Below are positions 7,565 through 15,581 of a DNA stretch of 44,397 nt, in pieces. The DNA lies in assembly GCA_016208415.1 (NCBI GenBank), contig JACQYB010000006.1, positions 1 to 44,397 on the forward strand. The letters are read 5' to 3'. Both the position numbers and the translations under genes were made by a program. Origin of the DNA: Betaproteobacteria bacterium. GTDB lineage: Bacteria > Pseudomonadota > Gammaproteobacteria > Burkholderiales > Rhodocyclaceae. Position 1 is the first letter of the stretch, and every line of letters starts with the position of its first letter. A model generated the notes under the pieces. That model ran no database searches. It was not told the DNA's origin and worked only from the letters and a program-made list of their open reading frames with translations.

Positions 7565-8250
7565 CAGAAATCCCCCCCTTCGAGCACGTAATAGACCTGC
7601 GGCTTGGTGCCGAACTCCTTCTTGAGCTGGGCGGCACGCTTGCGCCCCAGCACCTGGGCCACCTTGCCGTCCGGATTCTCCACGTCGCCGAAGACGCGGG
7701 CACCCACCGGGCACACCAGGTCGCAGGCGGGGGTGTATTCCGGCGCCACGCCGATCTGGTCGATCTTGCCGGCCTGCACCGCCTTCTCCAGCTTGTGCCA
7801 GCAGAAGGTGCATTTCTCCACGGTCTTGGGCTTCTTGCGGTGGGTGGGGTGGCGCGCTCCATCGGGCAACCCCTCGTAGGCGGTCTTGCCGTCCGGGTAG
7901 AGCGTCGCCACCGACTTGTTGAACTGGGGCACGCCGTAGGGGCAGGTGGCCACGCAGTAGCCGCAGCCGGTGCATTTCTCGTAGTCGATGAGCACCACGC
8001 CGAAGTCGTTCCTGCTGATGGCGCGCACGCCGATGGCGTCGCAGGCGGCCTTGCAGGAGGGCTCGGCGCAGTGCATGCAGTTCATGGTGACGAAGCTGCG
8101 GCCGACGTTGGGGTAGGTGCCGACCTCCACTTCGATCATCACGTTCCACGGCGCATCGGGCGTGTAATGGTTCTCCACCGCGCAGGCCGCAACGCAGGAG
8201 CGGCAGCCCATGCAACGCTTGGTATCGATCACTCGTACAAACTTTGCCAT
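7564..8250 (-). CDS. Four-cluster ferredoxin subunit (DmsB/PhsB/NrfC type)
   Basis: 228 aa, no signal peptide. Cysteines at 13, 16, 19, 23; 58, 61, 66, 70; 93, 96, 99, 103; and 147, 150, 176, 180 form four [4Fe-4S] sites in the order typical of the electron-transfer subunit of molybdopterin oxidoreductases. It should dock on the catalytic subunit encoded 14 bases upstream and be exported with it on that subunit's Tat signal. I start at ATG 8250, where MAKFVRVIDT begins the first cluster domain; longer upstream frames overlap the preceding gene. Its stop overlaps the cytochrome start (TGATG). Confidence 0.92.
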   Translation of the reverse strand: MAKFVRVIDTKRCMGCRSCVAACAVENHYTPDAPWNVMIEVEVGTYPNVGRSFVTMNCMHCAEPSCKAACDAIGVRAISRNDFGVVLIDYEKCTGCGYCVATCPYGVPQFNKSVATLYPDGKTAYEGLPDGARHPTHRKKPKTVEKCTFCWHKLEKAVQAGKIDQIGVAPEYTPACDLVCPVGARVFGDVENPDGKVAQVLGRKRAAQLKKEFGTKPQVYYVLEGGDF

Positions 8251-8264
8251 GTCGGTTCTCCGCT

Positions 8265-10862
8265 TCAGGCCTTGTAGACCTTGCACTTGGTATCGTTGAA
8301 GGAGTTCATCCCGGAGACCAGGTCGGGATGAAGTTCCAGCACCTTGTTGATCCACACCCCCTTGCGCGCGTAGAAGGGCAGGCCCGGGCTCCACTGGCCG
8401 TAGTGGTAGGACACGGCCACGGTGTCGGGACGGATGCCCTCGGTGAGCCGGGCCTTGCCGGTGACCTGGCCGATGCGGGTCTCGATGACGATGCGGTCGC
8501 CGTCGCGCACGTTGAGCTTGGCCGCCGCCGCCTTGTTGATGGCGATGCGGTTCTCCTGGGTGTCCGGGCCGAGGGCGTTGAGGATCGGGTTGGTGGAGGT
8601 GTTGCCCGACTGGTTGCGGTACATGCTCTTGTGGGTGATGACGTAGAACGGGAAGTCCTTGGCCTCGCGGTGCGGCGTCGGGAAGGCATGCTCCTTGATC
8701 GGCAGCGGCGAATAGGCGATACGGTAGCGCTCCAGGTCCACGTTCCTGATGCCGTTCTTCTTCACCGTTTCCTCGACCTTGGCGAAGGTGTGCACCATGT
8801 GCTCGGCGTAGAGGGCCATCTTGGGCTTGCCCGGACCCTTGAACTTGGCCTCAACGCTGCCGCCGCCGGTAAACAGATCCTTCGGCTTCACCTTCTTGCC
8901 GACGAAGCCCTTCTCCAGGGCAACGTCGAACTTCTCGTGGGCCTTGTCCAGCCAGATGATTTCCACCGCTTCCCTGGCCGTGTAGTCCCGGCCGGGCTGG
9001 AACTTGTGCTCCTTGAGCCCCCACTTGGAATTGACTTCGGTGAGGTACTTGTCGCGCAGGTCGAGCCGCTTGGCCAGCTCAAAGATGATCGAGTAGCCGT
9101 CGTGGGGGATGTTGAAGGCATTGACCACCGGCTGGCGGATGGCCGAGTGCTTGGCGCCGATGTTCCAGCGCGTGGGCGCGAAGTGCCAGGATTCCAGGTA
9201 GGTGAGGTCGGGCAGAACGATATCGGCGTACCAGGCCAGCTCGGTCATGACGACGTCGATCACCACGTTCCAGGTCTTCTTCAGGCCCTCGAACTGCTGC
9301 ATGGCGTTGGAGGTGGAGAAGGGCCGGTTGGTGGCGTAGAAGATCTGCATCTCCGGCTCGTAGGCCAGGCCGAAGGCCTTGGGGTCGAGCAGGGTCAGGG
9401 CCACCTGCTGGCAGACATCGTGGTGGCCGTTGGGGAAATACACGCTGCCGGCGAGGTCCACGCGCTTGGGCGGGTATTCGCACTTGGCCGCTTCCATGTA
9501 CTTCGGGCTCTTGAACACGTCGTGCAGGTGCAGGCCGCCCACGGCGTCCAGCGCTCCCACCAGCATCTGCACCACCAGGCCGGCGCGCCAGCTCTGCACA
9601 CCGAACTCCTTGGCCGACAGGCCACGGAAGGTGTGGATACACACCGGCCGGTAGCGCAGGCTCTGGCCGTCGAGCATGATGGTGGAACCGATGCGCGCCT
9701 CGGCGGCGTACTGCCGCGCCAGCCGGGTGACGGTGGCCGCCGGCACGCCCGCCACCTCCTCGGCGTACTGAGGCGTGATGTCCTTGAGGCTGTCGGCGAA
9801 CACCTGGAACGAGGTGCGGCAGGCGGCGCCGTCGGCGTTGAAGTTGCCCTTGAGCGCGGGCACCACGCCTTCGGCGTAGGGCTTGGCGCTATTGGTCCTG
9901 GTGTCCCAGACCAGCGGGTTGTTGTCCTTGTCGCGCAGGAAGCGGCCGTCGTCCTTCACCAGGTTGGGGGCGTTGGTGTAGGTGGTGAGGAAGGGCTCGT
10001 CGAGGGTGCCGTCATCGATCAGCACCTTGGCCATGGCCAGCAGCAGCACCACGTCCTTGCCCGGACGCACGGGTACCCATTCGTCGGATTTGGCGCCCAC
10101 CTGGGACAGGCGCGGCTCGATGGAGACGAGCTTCATGCCCCGTTCGCGGGCATCGATCACCGAGTGGTCGAGCCAGCGCGCCCACTGCTCGCCCTCGAAG
10201 TAGTTGGCGCCGAAGTTGAGCAGCAGGTTGCAGCGATCCACGTCGGGCAGGATGCCGTGATAGCCCCAGGTCAGTTCGTCGGCCACGTGGCGCGCGGATT
10301 CGCAGGTGGTTGTGCGGTGCACCAGGTTGGGTGTACCGAAGGCGGCACAGAGCGCCTTGGGGAACTGGTCGCCGATCAGGTACTTGCCATGGCCGTGCTG
10401 CCAGATGAACTTGGCGGGGTTGTCCGCCTTGATCTTCTTCAGCCGGGCGGCCATGGTGTCGAAGGCCTCGTCCCAGGAGATTTCCACCCATTTCGGATCT
10501 TCCGCCGGCCCCTTGTTGGGGTTGGTGCGCTTCATCGGCTTCTTCAGCCGGTACGGGTTATAGGTGTTGAACAGCCCCGACACGCCCTTGGGGCAGATGC
10601 CCCAGTTGTGGAACTCGGCGCGCGCCTTGTCCGGCGTGATGGAGCGGATGACGCCGTTGGCGGTTTCCACGTCGATGCCGCAAAAGTTGACGCAATGCAC
10701 GCAGATGGACTTGACGTGTTTCACGTCCACACTGACGGCGGCGGCCAGTTTGCCCTTGGCCGTTTCCGCCGCTTCGGCGATGGCGGGCCATACCCCGTCG
10801 AGGGCGGCAGCACCGCCCACGGCACTCATGCTTTTCAGGAAGTTACGCCGGTTCAGCAACAT
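8265..10862 (-). CDS. Tat-exported molybdopterin oxidoreductase, catalytic subunit (substrate unknown)
   Basis: 865 aa. A Tat signal RRNFLK (5-10) directs it to the periplasm. Cysteines 54, 57, 61 and 90 bind an FeS cluster (CVHCVNFC then ICPKG), and C187 in TTTCESARH is the candidate molybdenum ligand. The stretch PMKRTNPNKG then EDPKW-VEISWDEA is shared with the arsenate/tetrathionate/polysulfide reductase branch of the DMSO reductase family. The start is set by GGAGGA eight bases upstream. It heads the six-gene unit ending in fccB. That linkage favours a sulfur compound as substrate; the divergent ArsR genes leave arsenic possible. I cannot place the subfamily from sequence alone. Confidence 0.88.
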   Translation of the reverse strand: MLLNRRNFLKSMSAVGGAAALDGVWPAIAEAAETAKGKLAAAVSVDVKHVKSICVHCVNFCGIDVETANGVIRSITPDKARAEFHNWGICPKGVSGLFNTYNPYRLKKPMKRTNPNKGPAEDPKWVEISWDEAFDTMAARLKKIKADNPAKFIWQHGHGKYLIGDQFPKALCAAFGTPNLVHRTTTCESARHVADELTWGYHGILPDVDRCNLLLNFGANYFEGEQWARWLDHSVIDARERGMKLVSIEPRLSQVGAKSDEWVPVRPGKDVVLLLAMAKVLIDDGTLDEPFLTTYTNAPNLVKDDGRFLRDKDNNPLVWDTRTNSAKPYAEGVVPALKGNFNADGAACRTSFQVFADSLKDITPQYAEEVAGVPAATVTRLARQYAAEARIGSTIMLDGQSLRYRPVCIHTFRGLSAKEFGVQSWRAGLVVQMLVGALDAVGGLHLHDVFKSPKYMEAAKCEYPPKRVDLAGSVYFPNGHHDVCQQVALTLLDPKAFGLAYEPEMQIFYATNRPFSTSNAMQQFEGLKKTWNVVIDVVMTELAWYADIVLPDLTYLESWHFAPTRWNIGAKHSAIRQPVVNAFNIPHDGYSIIFELAKRLDLRDKYLTEVNSKWGLKEHKFQPGRDYTAREAVEIIWLDKAHEKFDVALEKGFVGKKVKPKDLFTGGGSVEAKFKGPGKPKMALYAEHMVHTFAKVEETVKKNGIRNVDLERYRIAYSPLPIKEHAFPTPHREAKDFPFYVITHKSMYRNQSGNTSTNPILNALGPDTQENRIAINKAAAAKLNVRDGDRIVIETRIGQVTGKARLTEGIRPDTVAVSYHYGQWSPGLPFYARKGVWINKVLELHPDLVSGMNSFNDTKCKVYKA

Positions 10863-11308
10863 GGAGTGTTTCCTCCAGACAGAGCAAAGCCGCATCCCGC
10901 CGCCCGTTCGTTGCGGCGGGTGGAGAGCGGACGGATGGATGGCCGGGAACTCACGCCGGACATGGCTCGGCCATGTTCCGAACGCGGAAGAATGACGGCA
11001 AGACTGGAACGGGAAAGCGCGCCGGTGGGCTCGAATGACCTGCAAGAAGTGCGTTCCGCAGCGGCAGCGCGCCATTGCGGAAGCCACTGGAACAACTTGG
11101 ACCGAGCGCTCACCATCTCCCTCCTCTGGCGCTCCGTCGGGGCAATAATATTGTTCTTGTTGGCGCTATTTATTGCAGTTCGTCACAGGTCTTGTCAACT
11201 GGTTTTTTTGCAGTATCTTGTTCGTATCGGAACCGTGTTGTGCTTGTCATGGCGCACGGCACAAGGAGCCGAGTCATCAATGATCGATATTTCGACAACA
11301 GTGAAAAC
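10863..11308. other. 446-base divergent control region
   Basis: This gap separates the leftward molybdoenzyme unit from the rightward arsR gene. Bases 11140-11230 are clearly AT-richer than their surroundings and include a T-run (11203-11209), consistent with promoters in both directions. The molybdoenzyme start has its SD at about 10870-10876. The part near 10900-11100 shows no convincing gene on either strand. Confidence 0.6.
11192..11219 (+). promoter_or_regulatory. Candidate sigma-70 promoter for the first arsR gene
   Basis: TTGTCA (11192-11197) and TATCTT (11214-11219) are 16 bases apart, giving a leader of about 80 bases before the ATG at 11309. I see no clean ArsR palindrome in this leader. 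Confidence 0.35.
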
Positions 11309-11719
11309 ATGAAACGATCCGACGTCGTTACGCGGCTTGCGGCGCTCGCACAGGAAAGCAGGCTGCGCATCTTCCGGCTGCTGGTCGAAGCCGGACCGGA
11401 TGGAGTCAATGCCAGCGCCATCGCCGGGCGGCTGCGACTGGCCACCGCCACCCTGTCGTTCCACCTCGGTCACCTGACCCGGGCGGGGCTCGTGGTGTCG
11501 CGCCAGGAGGGGCGCTACGTCTTCTACTCCGTCAACTTCGCCGCCGTGGACGACGTCATCGCCTATCTGGCTGCCAACTGCTGCCGGGGCAAACGCGAGT
11601 GTCTGCCCAAGACCGCGGCCGTATGCCGGGATGCCACCGCGCGGGGTTCGTCGGCTTGCGGACCGGGATGCAGGTCGGCCGAAGAGCCTGAATGCGGGTC
11701 GGTGGCCGGGCCGGAGTAA
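11309..11719 (+). CDS. arsR: ArsR-family repressor with Cys-rich tail
   Basis: 136 aa. A winged-helix domain (about 1-92) reads LAALAQESRLRIFRLLVEAG and LSFHLGHLTRAGLV. After ANCCRGKREC (about 90-99) a tail carries further cysteines (VCRD, ACGPGC, PEC). The NCC plus downstream C pattern matches the thiol set used by ArsR proteins that sense As(III) near the end of the domain. It is divergent from the molybdoenzyme unit and precedes an ArsR-ArsC fusion with a very similar repressor domain. It may control both directions. The extended Cys-rich tail is longer than the usual family end. Confidence 0.9.
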   Translation: MKRSDVVTRLAALAQESRLRIFRLLVEAGPDGVNASAIAGRLRLATATLSFHLGHLTRAGLVVSRQEGRYVFYSVNFAAVDDVIAYLAANCCRGKRECLPKTAAVCRDATARGSSACGPGCRSAEEPECGSVAGPE

Positions 11720-11736
11720 GCTCCTTGCGGCTGCGC

Positions 11737-11757
11737 TACAATTCCATGATAATGGAA
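11737..11757 (+). promoter_or_regulatory. -10 box and palindromic operator covering the arsR-arsC ribosome site
   Basis: TACAAT (11737-11742) is a good -10 box. It runs directly into the perfect inverted repeat TTCCAT-GATA-ATGGAA (11742-11757), which ends two bases before the ATG at 11760. Binding here would block the transcription start, and the repeat also covers the only position where a ribosome site could be. Confidence 0.55.
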
Positions 11758-11759
11758 AC

Positions 11760-12626
11760 ATGGAATCTGAAACCGCAGTCCAGTCGCTTGCCGCCCTCGC
11801 GCAGGCCTCGCGTCTCGCCATCTTCCGCCTGCTGGTCGAGGCGGGGCCCCGGGGCCTGAATGCCGGCGCCATCGCCGAGCGGCTGGCGCTGCCGGCGGCC
11901 ACCCTTTCCTTCCACGTGGCGCAACTGACGCGGGCGGGGCTGGTGAGCGCCCGCCAGGAAAGCCGCTTCATCTACTACGCCGCCGACTTCGCGGCCATGG
12001 ACCAGTTGATCGCTTTCCTCACCGCCAACTGCTGCCAGGGAGCGAGCCCCTGCCTGCCGCTGACCGCCGCGGCCGGCGCCGGCATTTCGGCTGCCGCGGC
12101 GCAGACCAACGAAGGGAGTTCCGTGGTGCCCGACCGTATCTTCCATGTCCTCTTTCTGTGCACCGGCAACTCGGCGCGCAGCATCCTCGCCGAGGCGCTG
12201 CTCAACGCCATGGGCCGGGGGCGGTTGCGCGCCTTTTCCGCCGGCAGCCATCCGGCCGGCCGGGTCAATCCCTTCGCCATCGAACTGCTGCGGAAGAACG
12301 GCCTGCCGGTGGAGGATCTGCGCAGCAAGAACTGGGACGAGTTCGCGCAACCCGGCGCCCCGGCGATGGATTTCGTGTTCACCGTGTGCGACGGCGCCGC
12401 CGGCGAGGTCTGCCCGGTGTGGCCCGGCCAGCCCATGACGGCGCACTGGGGCATCCCCGATCCCGCGGCGGTGCAGGGTAGCGACGCGGACAAGCGCAAG
12501 GCCTTCTTCACGGCCTACAGCCAGTTGCAGCACCGGATGTCGATCTTCACCAGCCTGCCGCTGGACAAGCTGGACCGGCTGGCGCTGAAGCAGCGACTGG
12601 ACGAGATCGGCCGCAGCGCGTCATGA
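11760..12626 (+). CDS. arsC: ArsR-ArsC fusion: arsenic repressor plus thioredoxin-type arsenate reductase
   Basis: 288 aa in two parts. Residues about 1-100 are an ArsR winged helix closely similar to the preceding gene, ending ANCCQGASPC. Residues about 127-285 are a low-molecular-weight-phosphatase-type arsenate reductase with the P-loop CTGNSARS (134-141), the cysteines C210 and C218 for the disulfide relay, and HWGIPDP with the acid Asp. It reduces As(V) to As(III) using thioredoxin, and the product is exported by the ACR3 pump next door. Such ArsR-ArsC fusions are known in bacteria. Start chosen at ATG 11760, immediately after the operator. Confidence 0.9.
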   Translation: MESETAVQSLAALAQASRLAIFRLLVEAGPRGLNAGAIAERLALPAATLSFHVAQLTRAGLVSARQESRFIYYAADFAAMDQLIAFLTANCCQGASPCLPLTAAAGAGISAAAAQTNEGSSVVPDRIFHVLFLCTGNSARSILAEALLNAMGRGRLRAFSAGSHPAGRVNPFAIELLRKNGLPVEDLRSKNWDEFAQPGAPAMDFVFTVCDGAAGEVCPVWPGQPMTAHWGIPDPAAVQGSDADKRKAFFTAYSQLQHRMSIFTSLPLDKLDRLALKQRLDEIGRSAS

Positions 12627-12773
12627 GCGGGCCGATGCGCCGCGCTTGCGGGGGCCGGCGTCCGCCACGAATTCGCCGACGCAGCGGTGGAAATGTCGCG
12701 GGGCCGACGCCCCGCGCCGGGGAGGCCCGGCTTGCGCCCGCCAGGATCGGCGGCAGCGCGGGGGCGCCTCGAT
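12624..12773 (+). CDS. Possible 49-aa overlapping ORF between arsC and acr3
   Basis: An ATG at 12624 overlaps the arsC stop (ATGA), and the frame closes at a TGA overlapping the acr3 start. The product (MSGPMRRACGGRRPP onward) is Arg/Gly/Pro-rich and resembles nothing I know. The neat end-to-end overlaps would couple translation across the 145-base spacer, but the composition is what GC-rich spacer would give by chance. Confidence 0.2.
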
Positions 12774-13845
12774 GAGCGCCCGGCGCGAGCTCACCGCCGC
12801 CCGCGCCGCCGGCGCGCCCCTGGGCTTCTTCGAGCGCTGGCTGAGCCTGTGGGTGGGGCTGTGCATCGTCGCCGGCATCGCGCTCGGCCAGTGGCTGCCG
12901 GCGCCCTTCCAGGTCCTGGGCCGCATGGAGGTGGCGCGGGTCAACGTGCCGGTGGGGCTGCTCATCTGGGTGATGATCATCCCCATGCTGATGAAGGTGG
13001 ATTTCGGCGCACTGCACGAGGTGCGCCGCCACGGGCGCGGCATCGCCGTCACGCTGTTCGTGAACTGGCTGGTCAAGCCCTTCTCCATGGCGGCGCTGGC
13101 GTGGCTGTTCATCCGCCAGGCGTTCGCGCCCTGGCTGCCGGCGGAGCAGCTCGACAGCTACGTGGCGGGACTGATCCTGCTGGCGGCCGCACCTTGCACG
13201 GCGATGGTGTTCGTGTGGAGCCGGTTGTCCGACGGCGACCCGCTATTCACCCTGTCGCAGGTGGCGCTCAACGACACCATCATGGTGTTCGCCTTCGCTC
13301 CCATCGTCGGGCTGCTGCTGGGCATCTCGGCCATCACCGTGCCCTGGGATACGCTGCTGACGTCGGTGGCGCTGTACATCGTCATCCCGGTGATCCTGGC
13401 GCAGGCATGGCGGCGTCGCTTGCTGGCGCGCGGGCAGGCGGCCTTCGACGCCGCCATGGAGAAGATCGGCCCCTGGTCCATCGGCGCGCTGCTGGCCACG
13501 CTGGTGCTGCTGTTCGCCTTCCAGGGCGAGGCCATCCTGCGCCAGCCGCTGGTCATCGCGCTGCTGGCGGTGCCCATCCTCATCCAGGTGTTCTTCAACT
13601 CGGCCCTGGCCTACTGGCTCAACCGCGTGGTCGGAGAGAAGCACGACGTGGCCTGCCCGTCGGCGCTGATCGGCGCCTCCAACTTCTTCGAGCTGGCGGT
13701 GGCCGCCGCCATCAGCCTGTTCGGCTTCGAGTCGGGGGCGGCGCTGGCCACGGTGGTGGGGGTGCTGATCGAGGTGCCGGCGATGCTGGCGGTGGTGCGC
13801 GTCGTGAACGCGACCAAAGGCTGGTATCAGGCGGGGCGCGGCTGA
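12772..13845 (+). CDS. acr3: ACR3-type arsenite efflux permease
   Basis: 357 aa inner-membrane protein with about ten hydrophobic segments, the normal ACR3 size. The conserved cysteine lies in LAAAPCTAMVFVWS, and IGASNFFELAVAAA is a second family signature. It exports As(III), using the proton gradient. The start MSARREL at ATG 12772 follows a weak SD (GGCGCC context); upstream in-frame codons are Arg-rich and non-membrane, so I exclude them. It completes an arsR, arsR-arsC, acr3 resistance operon. Confidence 0.93.
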   Translation: MSARRELTAARAAGAPLGFFERWLSLWVGLCIVAGIALGQWLPAPFQVLGRMEVARVNVPVGLLIWVMIIPMLMKVDFGALHEVRRHGRGIAVTLFVNWLVKPFSMAALAWLFIRQAFAPWLPAEQLDSYVAGLILLAAAPCTAMVFVWSRLSDGDPLFTLSQVALNDTIMVFAFAPIVGLLLGISAITVPWDTLLTSVALYIVIPVILAQAWRRRLLARGQAAFDAAMEKIGPWSIGALLATLVLLFAFQGEAILRQPLVIALLAVPILIQVFFNSALAYWLNRVVGEKHDVACPSALIGASNFFELAVAAAISLFGFESGAALATVVGVLIEVPAMLAVVRVVNATKGWYQAGRG

Positions 13846-13883
13846 GGGGGGCGGGTCTGCCGCTCTCCGAGGAGATTCTTGGC

Positions 13884-13912
13884 TTGACGCGCCGATTTTG
13901 CGCATCGACAAT
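13884..13912 (+). promoter_or_regulatory. Promoter of brnTA, probably leaderless
   Basis: TTGACG (13884-13889) and GACAAT (13907-13912) are exactly 17 bases apart. Transcription would begin at about 13919-13920, the A of the brnT ATG, and no ribosome site is visible, so brnT is probably made from a leaderless message. Confidence 0.5.
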
Positions 13913-13919
13913 AAATCTC

Positions 13920-14219
13920 ATGGAGGCGCGCCTGGTTTGGGACGAAAGCAAGCGGCGCCGCAACCTTCGGCGGCACGGTCTGGATTTCGCGCAGGCCGGC
14001 GAGGTGCTCGATTCGCGCTTCCGGCTGGATATCCCGGTGGTGCGAGCGGGCGCGACCCGGACTCTGTCGATTTCCTATGCGCTGGGCTTCCTGGCGGTGC
14101 TGACGGTGGTGCACACCGAGCGCGAAGGCGCAACGCGCGTGATCAGCTTCCGCCGGGCGAGCAGGGAAGAACGCGAGGTGTACGATGCCTGGCTCGAAAA
14201 CGAATGCGATGAGTCGTAA
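13920..14219 (+). CDS. brnT: BrnT-family toxin (ribonuclease)
   Basis: 99 aa, matching BrnT length. The opening LVWDESKRRRNLRRHGLDFAQA is the family signature (WDE-K---N--KHG-DF), and the C-terminal half has RVISFRRASREEREVY. BrnT is a RelE-fold RNase that slows translation under stress and is neutralised by BrnA. The antitoxin gene starts inside it with a 35-base overlap. It is one of five toxin-antitoxin modules in this window. Confidence 0.88.
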   Translation: MEARLVWDESKRRRNLRRHGLDFAQAGEVLDSRFRLDIPVVRAGATRTLSISYALGFLAVLTVVHTEREGATRVISFRRASREEREVYDAWLENECDES

Positions 14220-14499
14220 GGACGTGCTGACGGCGGTGCGGGCACTGCCGGAAGGCAAGGATTTCGTCTGGGACGGCAGGGACGAGGACGACCAGCCGGC
14301 CACCGCGCAGGAGCTTGCCGCCGGGGTCGAGGCGTATCGCAGGAAGCGTGGGCGCCCCGCCGGCACCGCCAGCAAGGAGCAGGTGGCGATCCGTTTCGAC
14401 CGCGACGTGCTGGCGGCCTTCCGCGCCGGCGGCCCCGGCTGGCAGACGCGCATGAACGACGCGCTGCGCGACTGGCTCAAGACCCATTCTCCGGCGTAG
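14185..14499 (+). CDS. brnA: BrnA-family antitoxin
   Basis: 104 aa. The C-terminal part, VAIRFDRDVLAAFRAGGPGWQTRMNDALRDWL, has the ribbon-helix-helix-like DNA-binding end of BrnA (the typical V-IRLD-DVL--FKA-G-GWQTRIN-AL), while the N-terminal half wraps the toxin. It should repress the brnTA promoter jointly with BrnT. Start at ATG 14185 within brnT; another ATG (14209) is possible. Confidence 0.88.
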   Translation: MPGSKTNAMSRKDVLTAVRALPEGKDFVWDGRDEDDQPATAQELAAGVEAYRRKRGRPAGTASKEQVAIRFDRDVLAAFRAGGPGWQTRMNDALRDWLKTHSPA

Positions 14500-14588
14500 A
14501 TCGATATCGCACACTACCCCGGCCAATTCACGACAACGCTGTCGCGCCGCGAATCCGGCCTCTCAGCGCCGGGTGCGCGCAACGCCGG

Positions 14589-15581
14589 TCAGCGTGGCAG
14601 GATCAGCGTGGCCTCCAGTCCCCCTCCGGGCCGGTTGCGCAGTCGCAGTTCGCCGCCGTGGATGAGGGCCGCGTCGCGGGCGATGGCCAGGCCCAGGCCG
14701 ACGCCCCCGGTCGCGCGGCTGCGGGAGGACTCCAGCCGCACGTAGGGCTCCACCACCCGCGCCAGGTCGGCCTCGGGGATGCCGGGGCCGCTGTCTTCCA
14801 CCGTCAGCCGCAACTCGCCCGCGCCGTCCGCGACGCAAACGCGCGCCTCGTGGCCGTACTTCACCGCGTTGTCCGCCAGGTTGGCGACGGCGCGCCGCAG
14901 CACGGAAAGGCGCCCGACGTAGGGCGCGGCGGCGTTTCCGCCCAGCGTCACCGCCCGTCCCAGCGCCTGCTCGTCGGCCACCAGGCTGGCCAGCAGGGCG
15001 TTCATGTCGATGGACTGGGGTGGCTCGGTGTCGCGCAGGCCGCGCAGGTAGTCCAGCGTCGATTCCACCATGGCCTGCATGTCGTCGATGTCGGCGTTGA
15101 TCTGGGCGCGCAGGGCTTCGTCCTCGATGAGTTCGGCGCGCAGGCGCAGGCGCGTGAGGGGCGTGCGCAGGTCGTGGGAGACGGCGGCCAGCGCGCGGCT
15201 GCGTTCGGCGATCAGGCGCCGCAGGCGTTCCTGCATGCGGTTGAAGGCTTCGGCGGCGCGGCGCGTTTCCGTGGGGCCCGTCTCGGCCAGCGGCGGCGAG
15301 GCGAGATCGCGACCGAAGGCGTCGGCGGCTTCGGCCAGGCGCTGGAAGGGGCGGGTGACCAGCCGCACCGCCACCAGCGACACGGCGATCACCGCTGTCA
15401 GCGTGAGCAGCAGGTGGGTGCCGAAGCGGCTCGGCAGGTCGGCGGCGTGGACGTGCCCCTGGGCCAGCAGCTCGGCGCGTTCCGCCAGATGCAGCCACAG
15501 GGTGGCGAACTGGGCCGCCAGCAGGCCCGCCACCAGGATCAGCGTCAGCCGGCCGAAGAGCGAAGCGGGCATCAGTCGCAT
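14589..15581 (-). CDS. EnvZ-type sensor histidine kinase (second pair)
   Basis: 330 aa. Membrane helices at about 8-30 and 55-75 enclose a very short periplasmic loop of about 25 residues, then come HAMP, the H-box LAAVSHDLRTPLTRL with H136, and N, G1 (EDSGPGIP) and G2 (GVGLGLAI) boxes. So small a loop suggests sensing within the membrane or through a partner. ATG 15581 has GGAGGG nine bases upstream and overlaps the regulator by ten bases; ATG 15572 (TGATG with the regulator stop) is a second candidate. Confidence 0.9.
   Translation of the reverse strand: MRLMPASLFGRLTLILVAGLLAAQFATLWLHLAERAELLAQGHVHAADLPSRFGTHLLLTLTAVIAVSLVAVRLVTRPFQRLAEAADAFGRDLASPPLAETGPTETRRAAEAFNRMQERLRRLIAERSRALAAVSHDLRTPLTRLRLRAELIEDEALRAQINADIDDMQAMVESTLDYLRGLRDTEPPQSIDMNALLASLVADEQALGRAVTLGGNAAAPYVGRLSVLRRAVANLADNAVKYGHEARVCVADGAGELRLTVEDSGPGIPEADLARVVEPYVRLESSRSRATGGVGLGLAIARDAALIHGGELRLRNRPGGGLEATLILPR

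Noticed and set aside
11160-11177. Sigma-54-like TTGGCGC then TTGCA in the arsR/molybdoenzyme control region
   Set aside because: The GG and GC dinucleotides are 11 bases apart instead of 10, a spacing that sigma-54 does not normally accept.
8244-11312. 3-kb rightward open frame opposite the molybdoenzyme genes
   Set aside because: It is the complement of two strongly supported genes and shows no domain.
8265-13845. Calling the whole region an arsenite oxidase/arsenate respiration island
   Set aside because: The arsenic resistance genes are clear, but the molybdoenzyme is operonic with sulfide dehydrogenase and its subfamily cannot be fixed without a phylogeny.
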